Shown here in pieces: positions 55,641 to 64,000 of a stretch of DNA of 64,000 bases; within the stretch, counting starts at the first letter, position 1; each line of letters starts with the position of its first letter. This DNA comes from Mycobacterium sp. SM1 (GTDB lineage: Bacteria; Actinomycetota; Actinomycetes; Mycobacteriales; Mycobacteriaceae), in contig NZ_JAFLNH010000001.1 in the NCBI RefSeq assembly GCF_018361265.1, positions 496,001-560,000 of the forward strand, read 5' to 3'. The position numbers and the translations under genes are program-made. The notes below the pieces were generated by a model, which was not told the DNA's origin, searched no databases, and saw only the letters and a program-made list of their open reading frames with translations.

Positions 55641-58218
55641 CCAGGCCAAGTTCGCTGGGCGCGGCCAACAGCGGGTGCTGGGGCAGCACCCGAACCGTGT
55701 AGCCGACCGCCCCGGCTACCGGCAGCGCTGTGGTCATCGAGAAGATCTCTTTGCCGGCACCGGCGCCGCCAGCGTGGGTCATCTCGACGATAACCGGGTC
55801 CACCAGCGCATCGCTGGCATCAACCCTGCCCAGCACCGCCTGCACCACCACCTCATCGGGGCGCAGCCCGGCCAGCTGCACGGTCGCGGTCAGGGTCAGC
55901 TTCGACCCCAGCAGCGGCGTGTCGGGCAGTCCGGTGCTGTCGACGTCGGTGATCTGGATTTTCGGCCATGCCTCCTCGACCCGCCGCCGGTAGGCGGCCA
56001 GCTGGCGGGCCGGTTCGAACTCACCACGGGCGGGGTCGCCGCCACCACCGACGGTCCGGCGCAGCGACTGCGCCGCCGGTAGGTAGTACTGCTCGACATA
56101 CTCGCGCACCATGCGAGAGGCCAGCACCTTGGGACCCAACCCCTGCAGCGTGTGCCGCACCATTTCGATCCACCGCGGTGGCACCCCGTGCTTGTCGCGC
56201 TCGTAAAACTTCGGTGCCACCGCCTGCTCCAGCAGCTCATAGAGCGCGCTGGCTTCCAGGTCGTCCCGGCGGTCTTCTGCCATCACGCCGTCGGCAGACG
56301 GTATCTCCCAGCCGTTTTCACCGTCGTACCACTCATCCCACCAACCATCGCGAATGGACAGATTCAACCCGCCGTTGAGCGCACTTTTCATCCCCGATGT
56401 GCCGCACGCCTCCAGGGGGCGCAGCGGATTGTTCAGCCAGACATCGCAGCCCCAGTACAACAACCGAGCCATCGACATGTCATAGTCGGGCAGAAAAGCG
56501 ATGCGGTGACGCACCTCCGGGCGATCGGCGAACCGCACCACCTGCTGAATCAACGCCTTGCCGCCCTCGTCGGCCGGGTGCGACTTCCCGGCGACGATGA
56601 TCTGAATCGGCCGCTCGTCATCGAGCAGCAGCCGTTCCAACCGGTAGGGGTCGCGCAGCATCAACGTCAGCCGCTTGTACGTCGGGACTCGCCGCGCGAA
56701 CCCGATGGTAAGCACCTCCGGATCGAACGCCGTGGCGATCCAACCCAATTCGGCCTCAGCCGCACCGCGCTCCAGCCACGAGCGGCGCAGCCGTACCCGG
56801 ACATCGTCGATCAGCAGCGCTCGCAGTTGCGAGCGGATTTTCCACAAATGCGCGGGATCGACCTGCTGCAGTCGCTGCCACGCCGCGGGCTCCCGCAACG
56901 CCGAGTCCGAGCCGGCCAGTTCGCGCCCCAGCTGCAACCACTGTGGCGCGGCCCAGGTGGGCCCGTGCACGCCGTTGGTGATCGACCCGATCGGCACCTC
57001 CTCGGGGTCGAACCCACGCCACAGGTGATTAAACATGTACCGGCTCACCCGGCCGTGCAGCCGGGAGACCCCGTTGGCCCGTTGCGCCAGCCGCAGACCC
57101 AGATGCGCCATGTTGAATGTTCCCGGATCATCCTCGGCCCCCAACGCGAGGACCTGGTCGGTCGGCACCCCGGGCAGCAGCGCAGCTGAACCACTGTCAT
57201 CGAAGTAGCGACGCACCATGTCCACCGGGAAGCGGTCGATGCCGGCCGGTACCGGGGTGTGGGTGGTGAACACCGTGCTGGAGCGCACCACTGCCAGCGC
57301 GGTGTCGAAGTCTAACCCCGATTCGGTGATCAGTTCCCGGATACGTTCGACCCCAAGGAATCCGGCGTGCCCCTCGTTCATGTGAAACACCTCGGGCGCG
57401 GGCAAGCCTGCGATGGCGGTGAACGCCCGGATCGCCCGCACCCCCCCGATACCGGCCAGGATCTCCTGTTTGATGCGGTGCTCCTGGTCGCCGCCGTAAA
57501 GGCGGTCGGTGACACTGCGCAGGCCGTGCTCATTCTCCGGAACGTCGGAGTCCAGCAAAAGCAACGGAACCCGACCCACCTGTGCTACCCAGACGCGCGC
57601 CCGAAGCCGCGCAGCGTCCGGCAAGGCCAGCTCGATCAGCACCGGCTCGCCGCCGTCGCTCAGCAGCCGTAGCGGCAGACCCTGCGGATCCAGCGAAGGG
57701 TATGTTTCGCGCTGCCAGCCGTCAGCGGTCAACGACTGCCGGAAATACCCGGAGCGGTAGTACAGCCCGACCCCGATCAGCGGCACCCCCAGGTCAGATG
57801 CCGACTTCAAATGGTCTCCGGCAAGGATTCCAAGGCCCCCCGAGTAGTTGGGCAGCACCTCGGCCACCCCGAATTCCATCGAGAAATACGCGATCCCGGT
57901 GGGCATGGCCACGCCGTCACGCTGCTGCTGATACCAGAGCGGACGGCTCAAGTAGTCATTCAAGTCGGCCGCCAATTCGTCCAGCCTGCCCACAAAGTCA
58001 GCATCGACGGCCAACTCGTCGAGCCGGGCGGGGCTGACCGCGCCCAGCAGTGCTACCGGATCGCGGCCGCATTGTTCCCATAGCGTCGAGTCGATGGCCG
58101 CGAAGAGGTCCTGGGTCGGCTTTTCCCAGGACCACCGCAAGTTGGTCGACAGCTGATCCAGCGCGGCCAGCCGCTGCGGCAGGTGAGCGCGGACGGTAAA
58201 CCGGCGGAGAGCTTTCAC
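55627..58218 (-). CDS. glgP: Alpha-glucan phosphorylase
   Basis: This 863-residue PLP enzyme releases glucose-1-phosphate from (or, in mycobacteria, may extend) alpha-glucan. It shows the DUF3417 N-terminal domain (TNLRWSWEKPTQDLF), FSMEFGVAEVLPNYSGGLGI, VFHMNEGHAGFLGVERI, KRLTLMLRDPYR and the PLP-proximal EACGTSGMKSALNGG. This is the short phosphorylase type found in actinobacteria. GTG 58218 has AAGG about ten bases upstream. It diverges from glgE, with which it works in the GlgE/glycogen pathways. It corresponds to Rv1328. Confidence 0.94.
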   Translation of the reverse strand: MKALRRFTVRAHLPQRLAALDQLSTNLRWSWEKPTQDLFAAIDSTLWEQCGRDPVALLGAVSPARLDELAVDADFVGRLDELAADLNDYLSRPLWYQQQRDGVAMPTGIAYFSMEFGVAEVLPNYSGGLGILAGDHLKSASDLGVPLIGVGLYYRSGYFRQSLTADGWQRETYPSLDPQGLPLRLLSDGGEPVLIELALPDAARLRARVWVAQVGRVPLLLLDSDVPENEHGLRSVTDRLYGGDQEHRIKQEILAGIGGVRAIRAFTAIAGLPAPEVFHMNEGHAGFLGVERIRELITESGLDFDTALAVVRSSTVFTTHTPVPAGIDRFPVDMVRRYFDDSGSAALLPGVPTDQVLALGAEDDPGTFNMAHLGLRLAQRANGVSRLHGRVSRYMFNHLWRGFDPEEVPIGSITNGVHGPTWAAPQWLQLGRELAGSDSALREPAAWQRLQQVDPAHLWKIRSQLRALLIDDVRVRLRRSWLERGAAEAELGWIATAFDPEVLTIGFARRVPTYKRLTLMLRDPYRLERLLLDDERPIQIIVAGKSHPADEGGKALIQQVVRFADRPEVRHRIAFLPDYDMSMARLLYWGCDVWLNNPLRPLEACGTSGMKSALNGGLNLSIRDGWWDEWYDGENGWEIPSADGVMAEDRRDDLEASALYELLEQAVAPKFYERDKHGVPPRWIEMVRHTLQGLGPKVLASRMVREYVEQYYLPAAQSLRRTVGGGGDPARGEFEPARQLAAYRRRVEEAWPKIQITDVDSTGLPDTPLLGSKLTLTATVQLAGLRPDEVVVQAVLGRVDASDALVDPVIVEMTHAGGAGAGKEIFSMTTALPVAGAVGYTVRVLPQHPLLAAPSELGLVTLA

Positions 58219-58341
58219 GGACCATTACCTTACTGACGGCTGAGCTGACCGCAGCGCATCGAAGCCGCCGCGTGGCACTCAGCGGGTGGCCGGACAGCAC
58301 TACGGTGGGTATCCGTGGTGGGTATTGGCGTGACGAGTCTT

Positions 58342-58467
58342 GCCGGGCAATCGGAACCTCCGGCGACGATGCGGGCCACCAGCCGGCCCGAGGAGGAGCC
58401 GGGCAATCGGAACCTCCGGCGACGATGCGGGCCACCAGCCGGCCCGAGGAGGAGCCGGGCAATCGGA
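58342..58467. repeat. 56-bp tandem repeat (VNTR-like) between glgP and glgE
   Basis: Unit GCCGGGCAATCGGAACCTCC... starts at 58342, 58398 and 58454, exactly 56 bases apart. The first two copies are identical over their full length as far as I can see; the third is partial (about 14 bases). It sits in the 266-base divergent promoter region and touches the ancestral 5' end of glgE. Intergenic tandem repeats of 50-80 bp are the MIRU/VNTR class used for mycobacterial typing, so copy number may vary between strains. Confidence 0.92.
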
Positions 58468-58484
58468 TCGAAACGGAGTAGTGG

Positions 58485-60563
58485 GTGCCCGACCGCATCG
58501 TGATCGATGACGTCCAGCCCGTCGTTTCCTGCGGCCGGTACCCCGCCAAAGCGGTGGTCGGCGAGGTGCTGCCGGTTCGCGCCGCGGTATGGCGGGAAGG
58601 TCATGAGGCCGTCGCGGCGACCCTGGTCGTGCGCTACCTCGGGCCGCGCTACCCCCAGATGCCCGACCTGCGCGGGGTCAGGGCCGTGCAGGTCCTTGAC
58701 ACCGAAGCCGCCGAGGCGCGTCCCCGGGTCAAGCCAGTGCTACTCCCGATGACCATGGGTGCGGAGCCTTTCGTATTCCACGGCCAGTTCATCCCGGACA
58801 GCGTTGGATTGTGGACCTTCCGGGTCGATGGGTGGGGCGACCCGATCCGCACCTGGCGCCACGCGATGGTGGCCAAACTGGACGCCGGCCAGGGAGAGGC
58901 AGAACTGTCCAACGACCTGCTGGTGGGTGCCCGGCTGTTCGAACGCGCCGCCGCCGGGGTACCGCGCGCGCAACGCCAGCCGCTGCTCACCGCCGCGGCG
59001 GCGCTGCGTGCGCCGGGTGATCCGGTGACCCGCGCCGCGCCGGCGCTAGCGCCCGAGATCGGCGAACTGCTGGCCCGCTACCCGTTGCGCGAACTGGTTA
59101 CCCGCGGTGAACAGTACGGGGTTTGGGTGGATCGGCCCTTGGCGCGTTTCGGCGCGTGGTATGAGATGTTTCCGCGCTCGACCGGCGGCTGGGACGCCGA
59201 CGGCAGACCGGTGCATGGCACCTTTGCCACCGCCGCCGCAGCGCTGCCGCGCATCGCGAACATGGGTTTCGACGTGGTTTATCTCCCGCCGATCCATCCC
59301 ATCGGCAAGGTTCACCGCAAGGGCCCCAACAACGCCGTGACCGCCGCGCCCGGCGACGTCGGCTCTCCGTGGGCGATCGGCAGCGATGAGGGTGGCCACG
59401 ATGCTGTCCACCCCCAGCTGGGCACGATCGAGGATTTCGACCGGTTCGTCGCGGTGGCCCGCGACCTGGGTATGGAGGTAGCGCTCGACCTTGCGCTGCA
59501 GTGCGCACCGGACCATCCCTGGGCCCGAGACCACCGGCAGTGGTTCACCGAACTGCCCGACGGGACCATCGCCTATGCGGAGAATCCTCCGAAGAAATAC
59601 CAGGACATCTACCCGCTGAACTTCAGCAACGACCCGGCCGGCTTGTATGACGAAGTGTTGCGCGTGGTGCTCTACTGGGTGGATCACGGGGTGAAGTTTT
59701 TCCGGGTTGACAATCCGCACACCAAGCCGCCGGATTTCTGGGCCTGGTTGATCGGTCAAGTCAAAGCGGTCGACCCCGACGTGCTGTTCTTATCCGAGGC
59801 CTTCACGCCGCCGGCGCGCCAGTACGGACTCGCGAAACTGGGTTTCACGCAGTCCTACACCTATTTCACCTGGCGCACATCGAAGTGGGAGCTTACCGAA
59901 TTCGGCCGCGAGATTGCCGCACTCGCCGACTATCGCCGGCCCAACCTGTTCGTCAACACCCCGGACATCTTGCACGCCGTGCTACAACACAACGGGCCCG
60001 GCATGTTCGCCATCCGGGCCGTACTGGCGGCAACCATGGGTCCGGCATGGGGGATGTATTCCGGCTACGAACTTTTCGAGCACCAAGCGCTGCATGAGGG
60101 TAGTGAGGAATACCTGAACTCTGAGAAATACGAATTGCGTCCCCGCGACTTCGCCGGCGCGCTGGCCCGAGGTCGATCTTTAGAGCCATTCATCGGACGG
60201 CTCAATGCAATCCGCCGGCTACATCCAGCGTTGCAGCAGTTGCGCACGATCCATTTCCATCATGTTGACAACGATTCGCTACTCGCCTACAGCAAGTTCG
60301 ACCCCATTACCGGAGACTGCGTTCTGGTGGTGGTTACGCTCAATGCATTTGCACCCGAGGAAGCGACCCTGTGGCTGGACATGGCCGCGCTGGGCAGGGA
60401 GCCCTACGAGCGGTTTTGGGTGCGCGATGAGATCACCGACGAGCAATACCAATGGGGGCAAGCTAACTATGTTCGCATCGACCCGGCTCGCGCGGTCGCG
60501 CATATCATCAACATGCCTCTGATCCCGGAAGAATCCCGATTCACCCTGCTGCGCAGGAGGTGA
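58485..60563 (+). CDS. glgE: Alpha-1,4-glucan:maltose-1-phosphate maltosyltransferase
   Basis: A 692-residue GH13_3 enzyme that extends alpha-glucan using maltose-1-phosphate. Visible are [49 protein letters not shown], nucleophile Asp in [12 protein letters not shown] (about 408) and acid Glu in [16 protein letters not shown] (about 436). GTG 58485 is the first usable start. Just upstream the same frame reads I-E-T-E-stop-W-V-P-D, where M. tuberculosis GlgE has (from memory) T-E-T-E-W-W-V-P-G. The TAG at 58479-58481 thus replaces a Trp and removes an N-terminal extension of some 14 residues. Catalytic domains are intact. It is followed by glgB after three bases. It corresponds to Rv1327c. 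Confidence 0.95.
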   Translation: MPDRIVIDDVQPVVSCGRYPAKAVVGEVLPVRAAVWREGHEAVAATLVVRYLGPRYPQMPDLRGVRAVQVLDTEAAEARPRVKPVLLPMTMGAEPFVFHGQFIPDSVGLWTFRVDGWGDPIRTWRHAMVAKLDAGQGEAELSNDLLVGARLFERAAAGVPRAQRQPLLTAAAALRAPGDPVTRAAPALAPEIGELLARYPLRELVTRGEQYGVWVDRPLARFGAWYEMFPRSTGGWDADGRPVHGTFATAAAALPRIANMGFDVVYLPPIHPIGKVHRKGPNNAVTAAPGDVGSPWAIGSDEGGHDAVHPQLGTIEDFDRFVAVARDLGMEVALDLALQCAPDHPWARDHRQWFTELPDGTIAYAENPPKKYQDIYPLNFSNDPAGLYDEVLRVVLYWVDHGVKFFRVDNPHTKPPDFWAWLIGQVKAVDPDVLFLSEAFTPPARQYGLAKLGFTQSYTYFTWRTSKWELTEFGREIAALADYRRPNLFVNTPDILHAVLQHNGPGMFAIRAVLAATMGPAWGMYSGYELFEHQALHEGSEEYLNSEKYELRPRDFAGALARGRSLEPFIGRLNAIRRLHPALQQLRTIHFHHVDNDSLLAYSKFDPITGDCVLVVVTLNAFAPEEATLWLDMAALGREPYERFWVRDEITDEQYQWGQANYVRIDPARAVAHIINMPLIPEESRFTLLRRR

Positions 60564-60566
60564 GCC

Positions 60567-62765
60567 GTGATGACGCCGACCGACCACTTTCAGGTGAGCA
60601 ACTTGGCGCCGGATCCCGGTGATCTGGCACGCTTGGTGGCTGGCGTACATCACAATCCGCACAGCATCCTGGGAGCCCACGAATACGGTGACCACACCGT
60701 GATCCGGGCATTCCGCCCGCACGCGACCGAAGTCGCCGCGCTTATCGGCGGTGAGCGGTTCGCGTTGAGGCACATCGAGTCCGGGCTATTCGCAGTTGCG
60801 CTACCGTTCGTCGGCCTCATGGACTACCGCCTGCAGATAAGCTACACCGGTTCCGGTGTCTACATCGGTGCCGATGCCTACCGCTTTTTACCGACGTTAG
60901 GTGAGATCGACTTGCATCTATTCGCCGAGGGACGCCACGAGCGGCTATGGGAGGTATTAGGTGCGCATCCCCGCTCTTTCACCACCGCCGACGGTGTGGT
61001 CGACGGGGTGTCATTTGCGGTGTGGGCGCCAAACGCCAAGGGAGTCAGCCTTATCGGAGATTTCAATGGCTGGAATGGTAACGATGCTCCGATGCGAGTA
61101 CTCGGCTCATCGGGAGTATGGGAATTGTTCTGGCCGGACTTTCCACGGGACGGTCTGTATAAGTTCCGTGTTCATGGCGCCGATGGTGTGGTTACTGACC
61201 GCGCTGACCCGTTCGCATTCGCCACCGAAGTGCCCCCGCACACCGCCTCGCGGGTCACGTCAAGCAACTACACCTGGGGCGATTCGGACTGGATGGCGCA
61301 CCGCGCACGGAAAAACCCGGTGGTCGAGCCGATGAGCACCTACGAAGTCCACCTGGGCTCATGGCGTCCCGGACTGAGCTATCGCGAGCTTGCCCGAGAG
61401 CTAACTGATTATGTTGTGGCGCAAGGGTTTACTCATGTCGAGATGCTGCCTGTGGCCGAGCATCCGTTCGCCGGCTCGTGGGGATACCAGGTGACCTCTT
61501 ACTATGCGCCGACCGCCCGATTCGGTACGCCCGACGATTTTCGCGCTCTTGTCGACGCGCTGCATCAAGCCGGCATCGGTGTGATCGTGGACTGGGTGCC
61601 AGCCCACTTCCCCAAGGACTCCTGGGCGCTGGGCCGTTTCGACGGCACACCGCTTTATGAGCATGCCGATCCGTCTCGTGGCGAGCAACTCGACTGGGGC
61701 ACCTATGTGTTCAATTTCGGCCGGCACGAGGTGCGCAATTTCCTGGTGGCCAATGCGCTCTACTGGCTACAAGAGTTTCACGTCGACGGCCTGCGCGTGG
61801 ATGCGGTGGCGTCGATGCTTTATCTGGACTACTCGCGCCCTCCGGGCGGATGGACGCCGAATATCTACGGAGGTAGGGAAAACCTCGAGGCGGTGCGATT
61901 CCTACAGGAAATGAACGCGACTGCGCACAGGGTAGCTCCCGGTATTGTGACCATTGCCGAGGAGTCGACTGCGTGGCCAGGTGTATCGAGACCGACCAGC
62001 CTAGGTGGCCTGGGATTTTCGATGAAGTGGAATATGGGCTGGATGCACGATACGCTCGACTACCTCAGCCACGACCCGATCTATCGCAGCTATCACCACC
62101 ACGAGATGACGTTTTCAATGCTCTATGCGTTCAGCGAGAACTTCGTACTGCCGCTCAGCCACGACGAGGTTGTGCATGGCAAGGGCAGCCTATGGGCACG
62201 GATGCCGGGTAACGACCACGTGAAAGCCGCCGGGCTGCGCAGCCTGCTGGCTTACCAGTGGGCGCACCCGGGCAAGCAACTGCTGTTCATGGGCCAGGAG
62301 TTTGGCCAGCGCGCCGAATGGTCCGAACAGCGCGGCGTGGACTGGTTCCAACTGGACGAAGACGGTTTTTCCCTTGGTATCCAGCGACTCGTGCGCGACC
62401 TCAACGATATCTACCGTAGCCACCCCGCGCTGTGGAGCCAGGACTCGAGCCCCGAGGGGTATTCCTGGATCGACGCCAACGACTCGGCCAACAACGTGCT
62501 GAGCTTCTTACGCTACGGCAGCGATGGCTCGGTGCTTGCCTGCGTGTTCAACTTCGCCGGCACGCAACACACCGGCTACCGGCTCGGCCTACCCAGGGCC
62601 AGCCGGTGGCGTGAGGTGCTCAACACTGATGCCACGGCCTACCAGGGCTCCGGCGTCGGCAACCTGGGCGGCGTCGACGCCACCGACGAGCCGTGGCACG
62701 GCCGCCCGGCGTCGGCGGTGCTGGTGTTACCGCCCACGTCGGCTCTGTGGCTGGAACCGGCTTAG
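60567..62765 (+). CDS. glgB: 1,4-alpha-glucan branching enzyme
   Basis: This 732-residue GH13_9 enzyme introduces alpha-1,6 branches. The N-terminal CBM48 domains include [20 protein letters not shown] and [20 protein letters not shown]. Catalytic residues: nucleophile Asp in [17 protein letters not shown], Glu in [14 protein letters not shown], transition-state Asp in [17 protein letters not shown] 60567 (or ATG 60570) follows GGAGG, three bases after the glgE stop, so the two are co-translated. Together they form the GlgE pathway's elongation-branching pair. It corresponds to Rv1326c. Confidence 0.95.
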   Translation: MMTPTDHFQVSNLAPDPGDLARLVAGVHHNPHSILGAHEYGDHTVIRAFRPHATEVAALIGGERFALRHIESGLFAVALPFVGLMDYRLQISYTGSGVYIGADAYRFLPTLGEIDLHLFAEGRHERLWEVLGAHPRSFTTADGVVDGVSFAVWAPNAKGVSLIGDFNGWNGNDAPMRVLGSSGVWELFWPDFPRDGLYKFRVHGADGVVTDRADPFAFATEVPPHTASRVTSSNYTWGDSDWMAHRARKNPVVEPMSTYEVHLGSWRPGLSYRELARELTDYVVAQGFTHVEMLPVAEHPFAGSWGYQVTSYYAPTARFGTPDDFRALVDALHQAGIGVIVDWVPAHFPKDSWALGRFDGTPLYEHADPSRGEQLDWGTYVFNFGRHEVRNFLVANALYWLQEFHVDGLRVDAVASMLYLDYSRPPGGWTPNIYGGRENLEAVRFLQEMNATAHRVAPGIVTIAEESTAWPGVSRPTSLGGLGFSMKWNMGWMHDTLDYLSHDPIYRSYHHHEMTFSMLYAFSENFVLPLSHDEVVHGKGSLWARMPGNDHVKAAGLRSLLAYQWAHPGKQLLFMGQEFGQRAEWSEQRGVDWFQLDEDGFSLGIQRLVRDLNDIYRSHPALWSQDSSPEGYSWIDANDSANNVLSFLRYGSDGSVLACVFNFAGTQHTGYRLGLPRASRWREVLNTDATAYQGSGVGNLGGVDATDEPWHGRPASAVLVLPPTSALWLEPA

Positions 62766-62826
62766 CAGCGCCCAGCGGACCCACGCAAATCCCTGACCCG
62801 ATTTTCGGTGACCACCGCGCCACGTC

Positions 62827-63735
62827 TCAGTAAAGCGCGTTGGCGAGGTTGCGCCGCGCGGCGATGACCTCGGGGTCCGACGGGTCGAAGAGGTCGAACA
62901 ACTCGATCAGCCTAGTGCGCACCTTGGTGCGCTCATCGCCGGACGTGCGTCGCACCAGTGCGATCAGGCGATCAAACGCGGCGCCTACGTCCTGGTTGAG
63001 GATCTGTATGTCGGCAGCGGCGAATGCGGCCTCGATGTCATCCGGGGCCGCGTCGGCAATCCCTACAGCGTCGGGCCGCTGTGCGGTGGCACGCGTCAGA
63101 AAGTCGATCTGCCGTATCGCCGCTTTGGCTTCACCACTGCTCGGATTGGCGTCCAGGATCGCCTGATATGAGTTACGGGCGGCCGCGAAGTCCCCGGCCT
63201 GCAGTTGTTCTCGCGCCTGCGCCAGCGCCGGGTCGACCCGTTCTTCGGAACCCGGCGCGCCGCCAAGCTTGCCGGCCACCGCAGACAGCAAGGAGTCCAG
63301 CCAACGGCGCAATTGCGCAGGGGGCTGCATGCCCTGAAAGCTGGACACCGGCTGTCCCGCGGCCAACGCAACCACGGTGGGGACCACTTGGATGCCGAAA
63401 ACCTGGGCCACCCTGGGCACCGCTTCGACGTTGACCGTCACCAGTGACCACTTACCGCTGTCGGCGGCAGCTAGGCCCGCCAGGGCGTCGGCCAACTGGC
63501 GGCATACGTCGCTGCGCGGCGTCCACAGCAGCACCACCACCGGCACCTGGTTGGAGCGGACCAGCACCTCATCTTCGAAGTTAGCCTCGGTGATCTCGGT
63601 GCCGACCGCTTCCGCCGAGGCCCCTGCGGCCGCATTGCCACCGGCCGACGCCTTCCGTTGGGCCCGCTCTTTTAGAGCCGACAGATCGACGGCACCGGCC
63701 ATGGCAGGTCCAATCCGGGGTCCAGGACGCGTCAC
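62827..63735 (-). CDS. Thioredoxin-fold protein with C-terminal TPR-like region
   Basis: This 302-residue protein corresponds to Rv1324. The thioredoxin domain (about residues 45-155) reads NFEDEVLVRSNQVPVVVLLW, FGIQVVPTVVALAAGQPVSS with the conserved cis-Pro. The active-site position is TPRSDVCRQL, that is S-D-V-C, so the first Cys of CxxC is missing and disulfide exchange is unlikely. The C-terminal part (AREQLQAGDFAAARNSYQAI; DDIEAAFAAADIQILNQDVG) is helical and CnoX/YbbN-like, pointing to a chaperone or holdase role. GTG 63735 is the family-consistent start. PE_PGRS24, found between it and glgB in M. tuberculosis, is absent. Confidence 0.85.
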   Translation of the reverse strand: MTRPGPRIGPAMAGAVDLSALKERAQRKASAGGNAAAGASAEAVGTEITEANFEDEVLVRSNQVPVVVLLWTPRSDVCRQLADALAGLAAADSGKWSLVTVNVEAVPRVAQVFGIQVVPTVVALAAGQPVSSFQGMQPPAQLRRWLDSLLSAVAGKLGGAPGSEERVDPALAQAREQLQAGDFAAARNSYQAILDANPSSGEAKAAIRQIDFLTRATAQRPDAVGIADAAPDDIEAAFAAADIQILNQDVGAAFDRLIALVRRTSGDERTKVRTRLIELFDLFDPSDPEVIAARRNLANALY

Positions 63736-63908
63736 AGGGTCAAGTCTGTCACGCGCCTCGGACGCCCCTCCACCCGGTCGCATCGACCAACGTCTCGGTG
63801 CCGACCCGACTTCGCGCCCTCGAGTGGCGATGCTGATCAGCCGTTGTGGCGGAGTTCACATGTGGCTCGCACCACACCGGCCAGCAAACGCCCGTGCCAG
63901 CCTCGTCG

Positions 63909-64000
63909 CTAGCCGGCCCGCAGGACCAGGGCATCACCCTGGCCGCCGGCGCCGCATAGGCCTGCAACCGCGTAGCCGGAGCCGCGACGCGCCAACTCAA
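63909..64000 (-). CDS. fadA4: Acetyl-CoA acetyltransferase, C-terminal fragment (cut by window edge)
   Basis: The minus strand from 63998 to the TAG at 63911-63909 encodes ELARRGSGYAVAGLCGAGGQ followed by GDALVLRAG. This is the thiolase C-terminus with its second catalytic Cys in the CGAGGQGDA motif. The rest lies beyond the right edge. Position after the Rv1324-like gene matches fadA4 (Rv1323). Another minus-strand frame open here (63749-64000) is a shadow. Confidence 0.85.
   Translation of the reverse strand, partial: ELARRGSGYAVAGLCGAGGQGDALVLRAG

Noticed and set aside
58315..58503. 62-codon open frame across the 56-bp repeats
   Set aside because: It is made of repeat sequence in a frame that differs from glgE, with no ribosome site and no recognisable protein.

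Overview
The window is high-GC chromosomal DNA of a Mycobacterium, most likely a non-tuberculous species. The evidence is a 3070-residue type I fatty acid synthase next to acpS, the branched-chain keto-acid/AccA1-AccD1 operon, an L,D-transpeptidase lipoprotein, the CysO-CysM-Mec sulfur-carrier system, the GlgE maltosyltransferase, Mce-associated membrane proteins, heavy GTG start use and start/stop overlaps of the ATGA/GTGA type. Comparisons with M. tuberculosis (Rv numbers) are from memory, not from a search.

Layout: (1) 1-2.4 kb is an accessory edge. It holds the tail of an IS1380-like transposase with a putative terminal repeat, tRNA-Arg, a gene ending in a HEPN-type R-x(5)-HG motif, and a small membrane protein with no canonical start. 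(2) 2.3-5.2 kb holds an ammonium transporter and PII pair behind a GlnR-like box, then echA14. (3) 5.2-15.7 kb is a long minus-strand operon for branched-chain keto-acid and leucine/itaconate-type acyl-CoA catabolism (accD1-accA1-fadE19-MaoC-citE-bkdA-bkdB-bkdC). It diverges from its TetR regulator across a doubly nested palindrome. (4) 15.7-24.8 kb is housekeeping: an MmpS-like protein, an MFS permease, CmrA, a decayed HerA-like ATPase, Orn, tRNA-His, LdtB, tRNA-Lys, Bcp, an M20 peptidase and AcpS. (5) 24.8-35.3 kb is fas and a Tat-exported DUF1906 protein. (6) 35.5-43.5 kb is an accessory lipid block: an orphan Mce-associated pair and a GntR-controlled acyl-CoA cluster (SDR, thiolase, CaiB, two acyl-CoA dehydrogenases). 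(7) 43.7-64 kb begins with tRNA-Leu and runs through lprD, rdgB-rph, Rv1339, murI, rhomboid, cysM-cysO-mec, Rv1333-Rv1332-clpS, pncB1, dinG, glgP, glgE, glgB, a thioredoxin-TPR protein and the 3' end of fadA4. Blocks 2-5 match Rv2486-Rv2525c and block 7 matches Rv1343c-Rv1323, so two regions far apart in M. tuberculosis are joined here.

How the genes work together: acyl-CoA production and use dominate. Bkd/AccA1-AccD1/CitE break down branched chains. FAS-I with AcpS makes the fatty acids that CmrA later finishes as mycolates. The GntR cluster probably beta-oxidises an unidentified acyl substrate. GlgE-GlgB-GlgP handle alpha-glucan. CysO-CysM-Mec make cysteine from O-phosphoserine.

Most interesting signals: CysO carries two residues after its essential Gly-Gly; the HerA-like ATPase has lost its N-terminal half through a deletion just behind its start codon; glgE has a stop codon where a conserved Trp is expected, beside a 56-bp tandem repeat; the acyl-CoA gene clusters have palindromic operators; several genes have non-standard or leaderless starts; and a HEPN-type gene sits between tRNA-Arg and an IS remnant. 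No CRISPR array, prophage or complete IS is visible.
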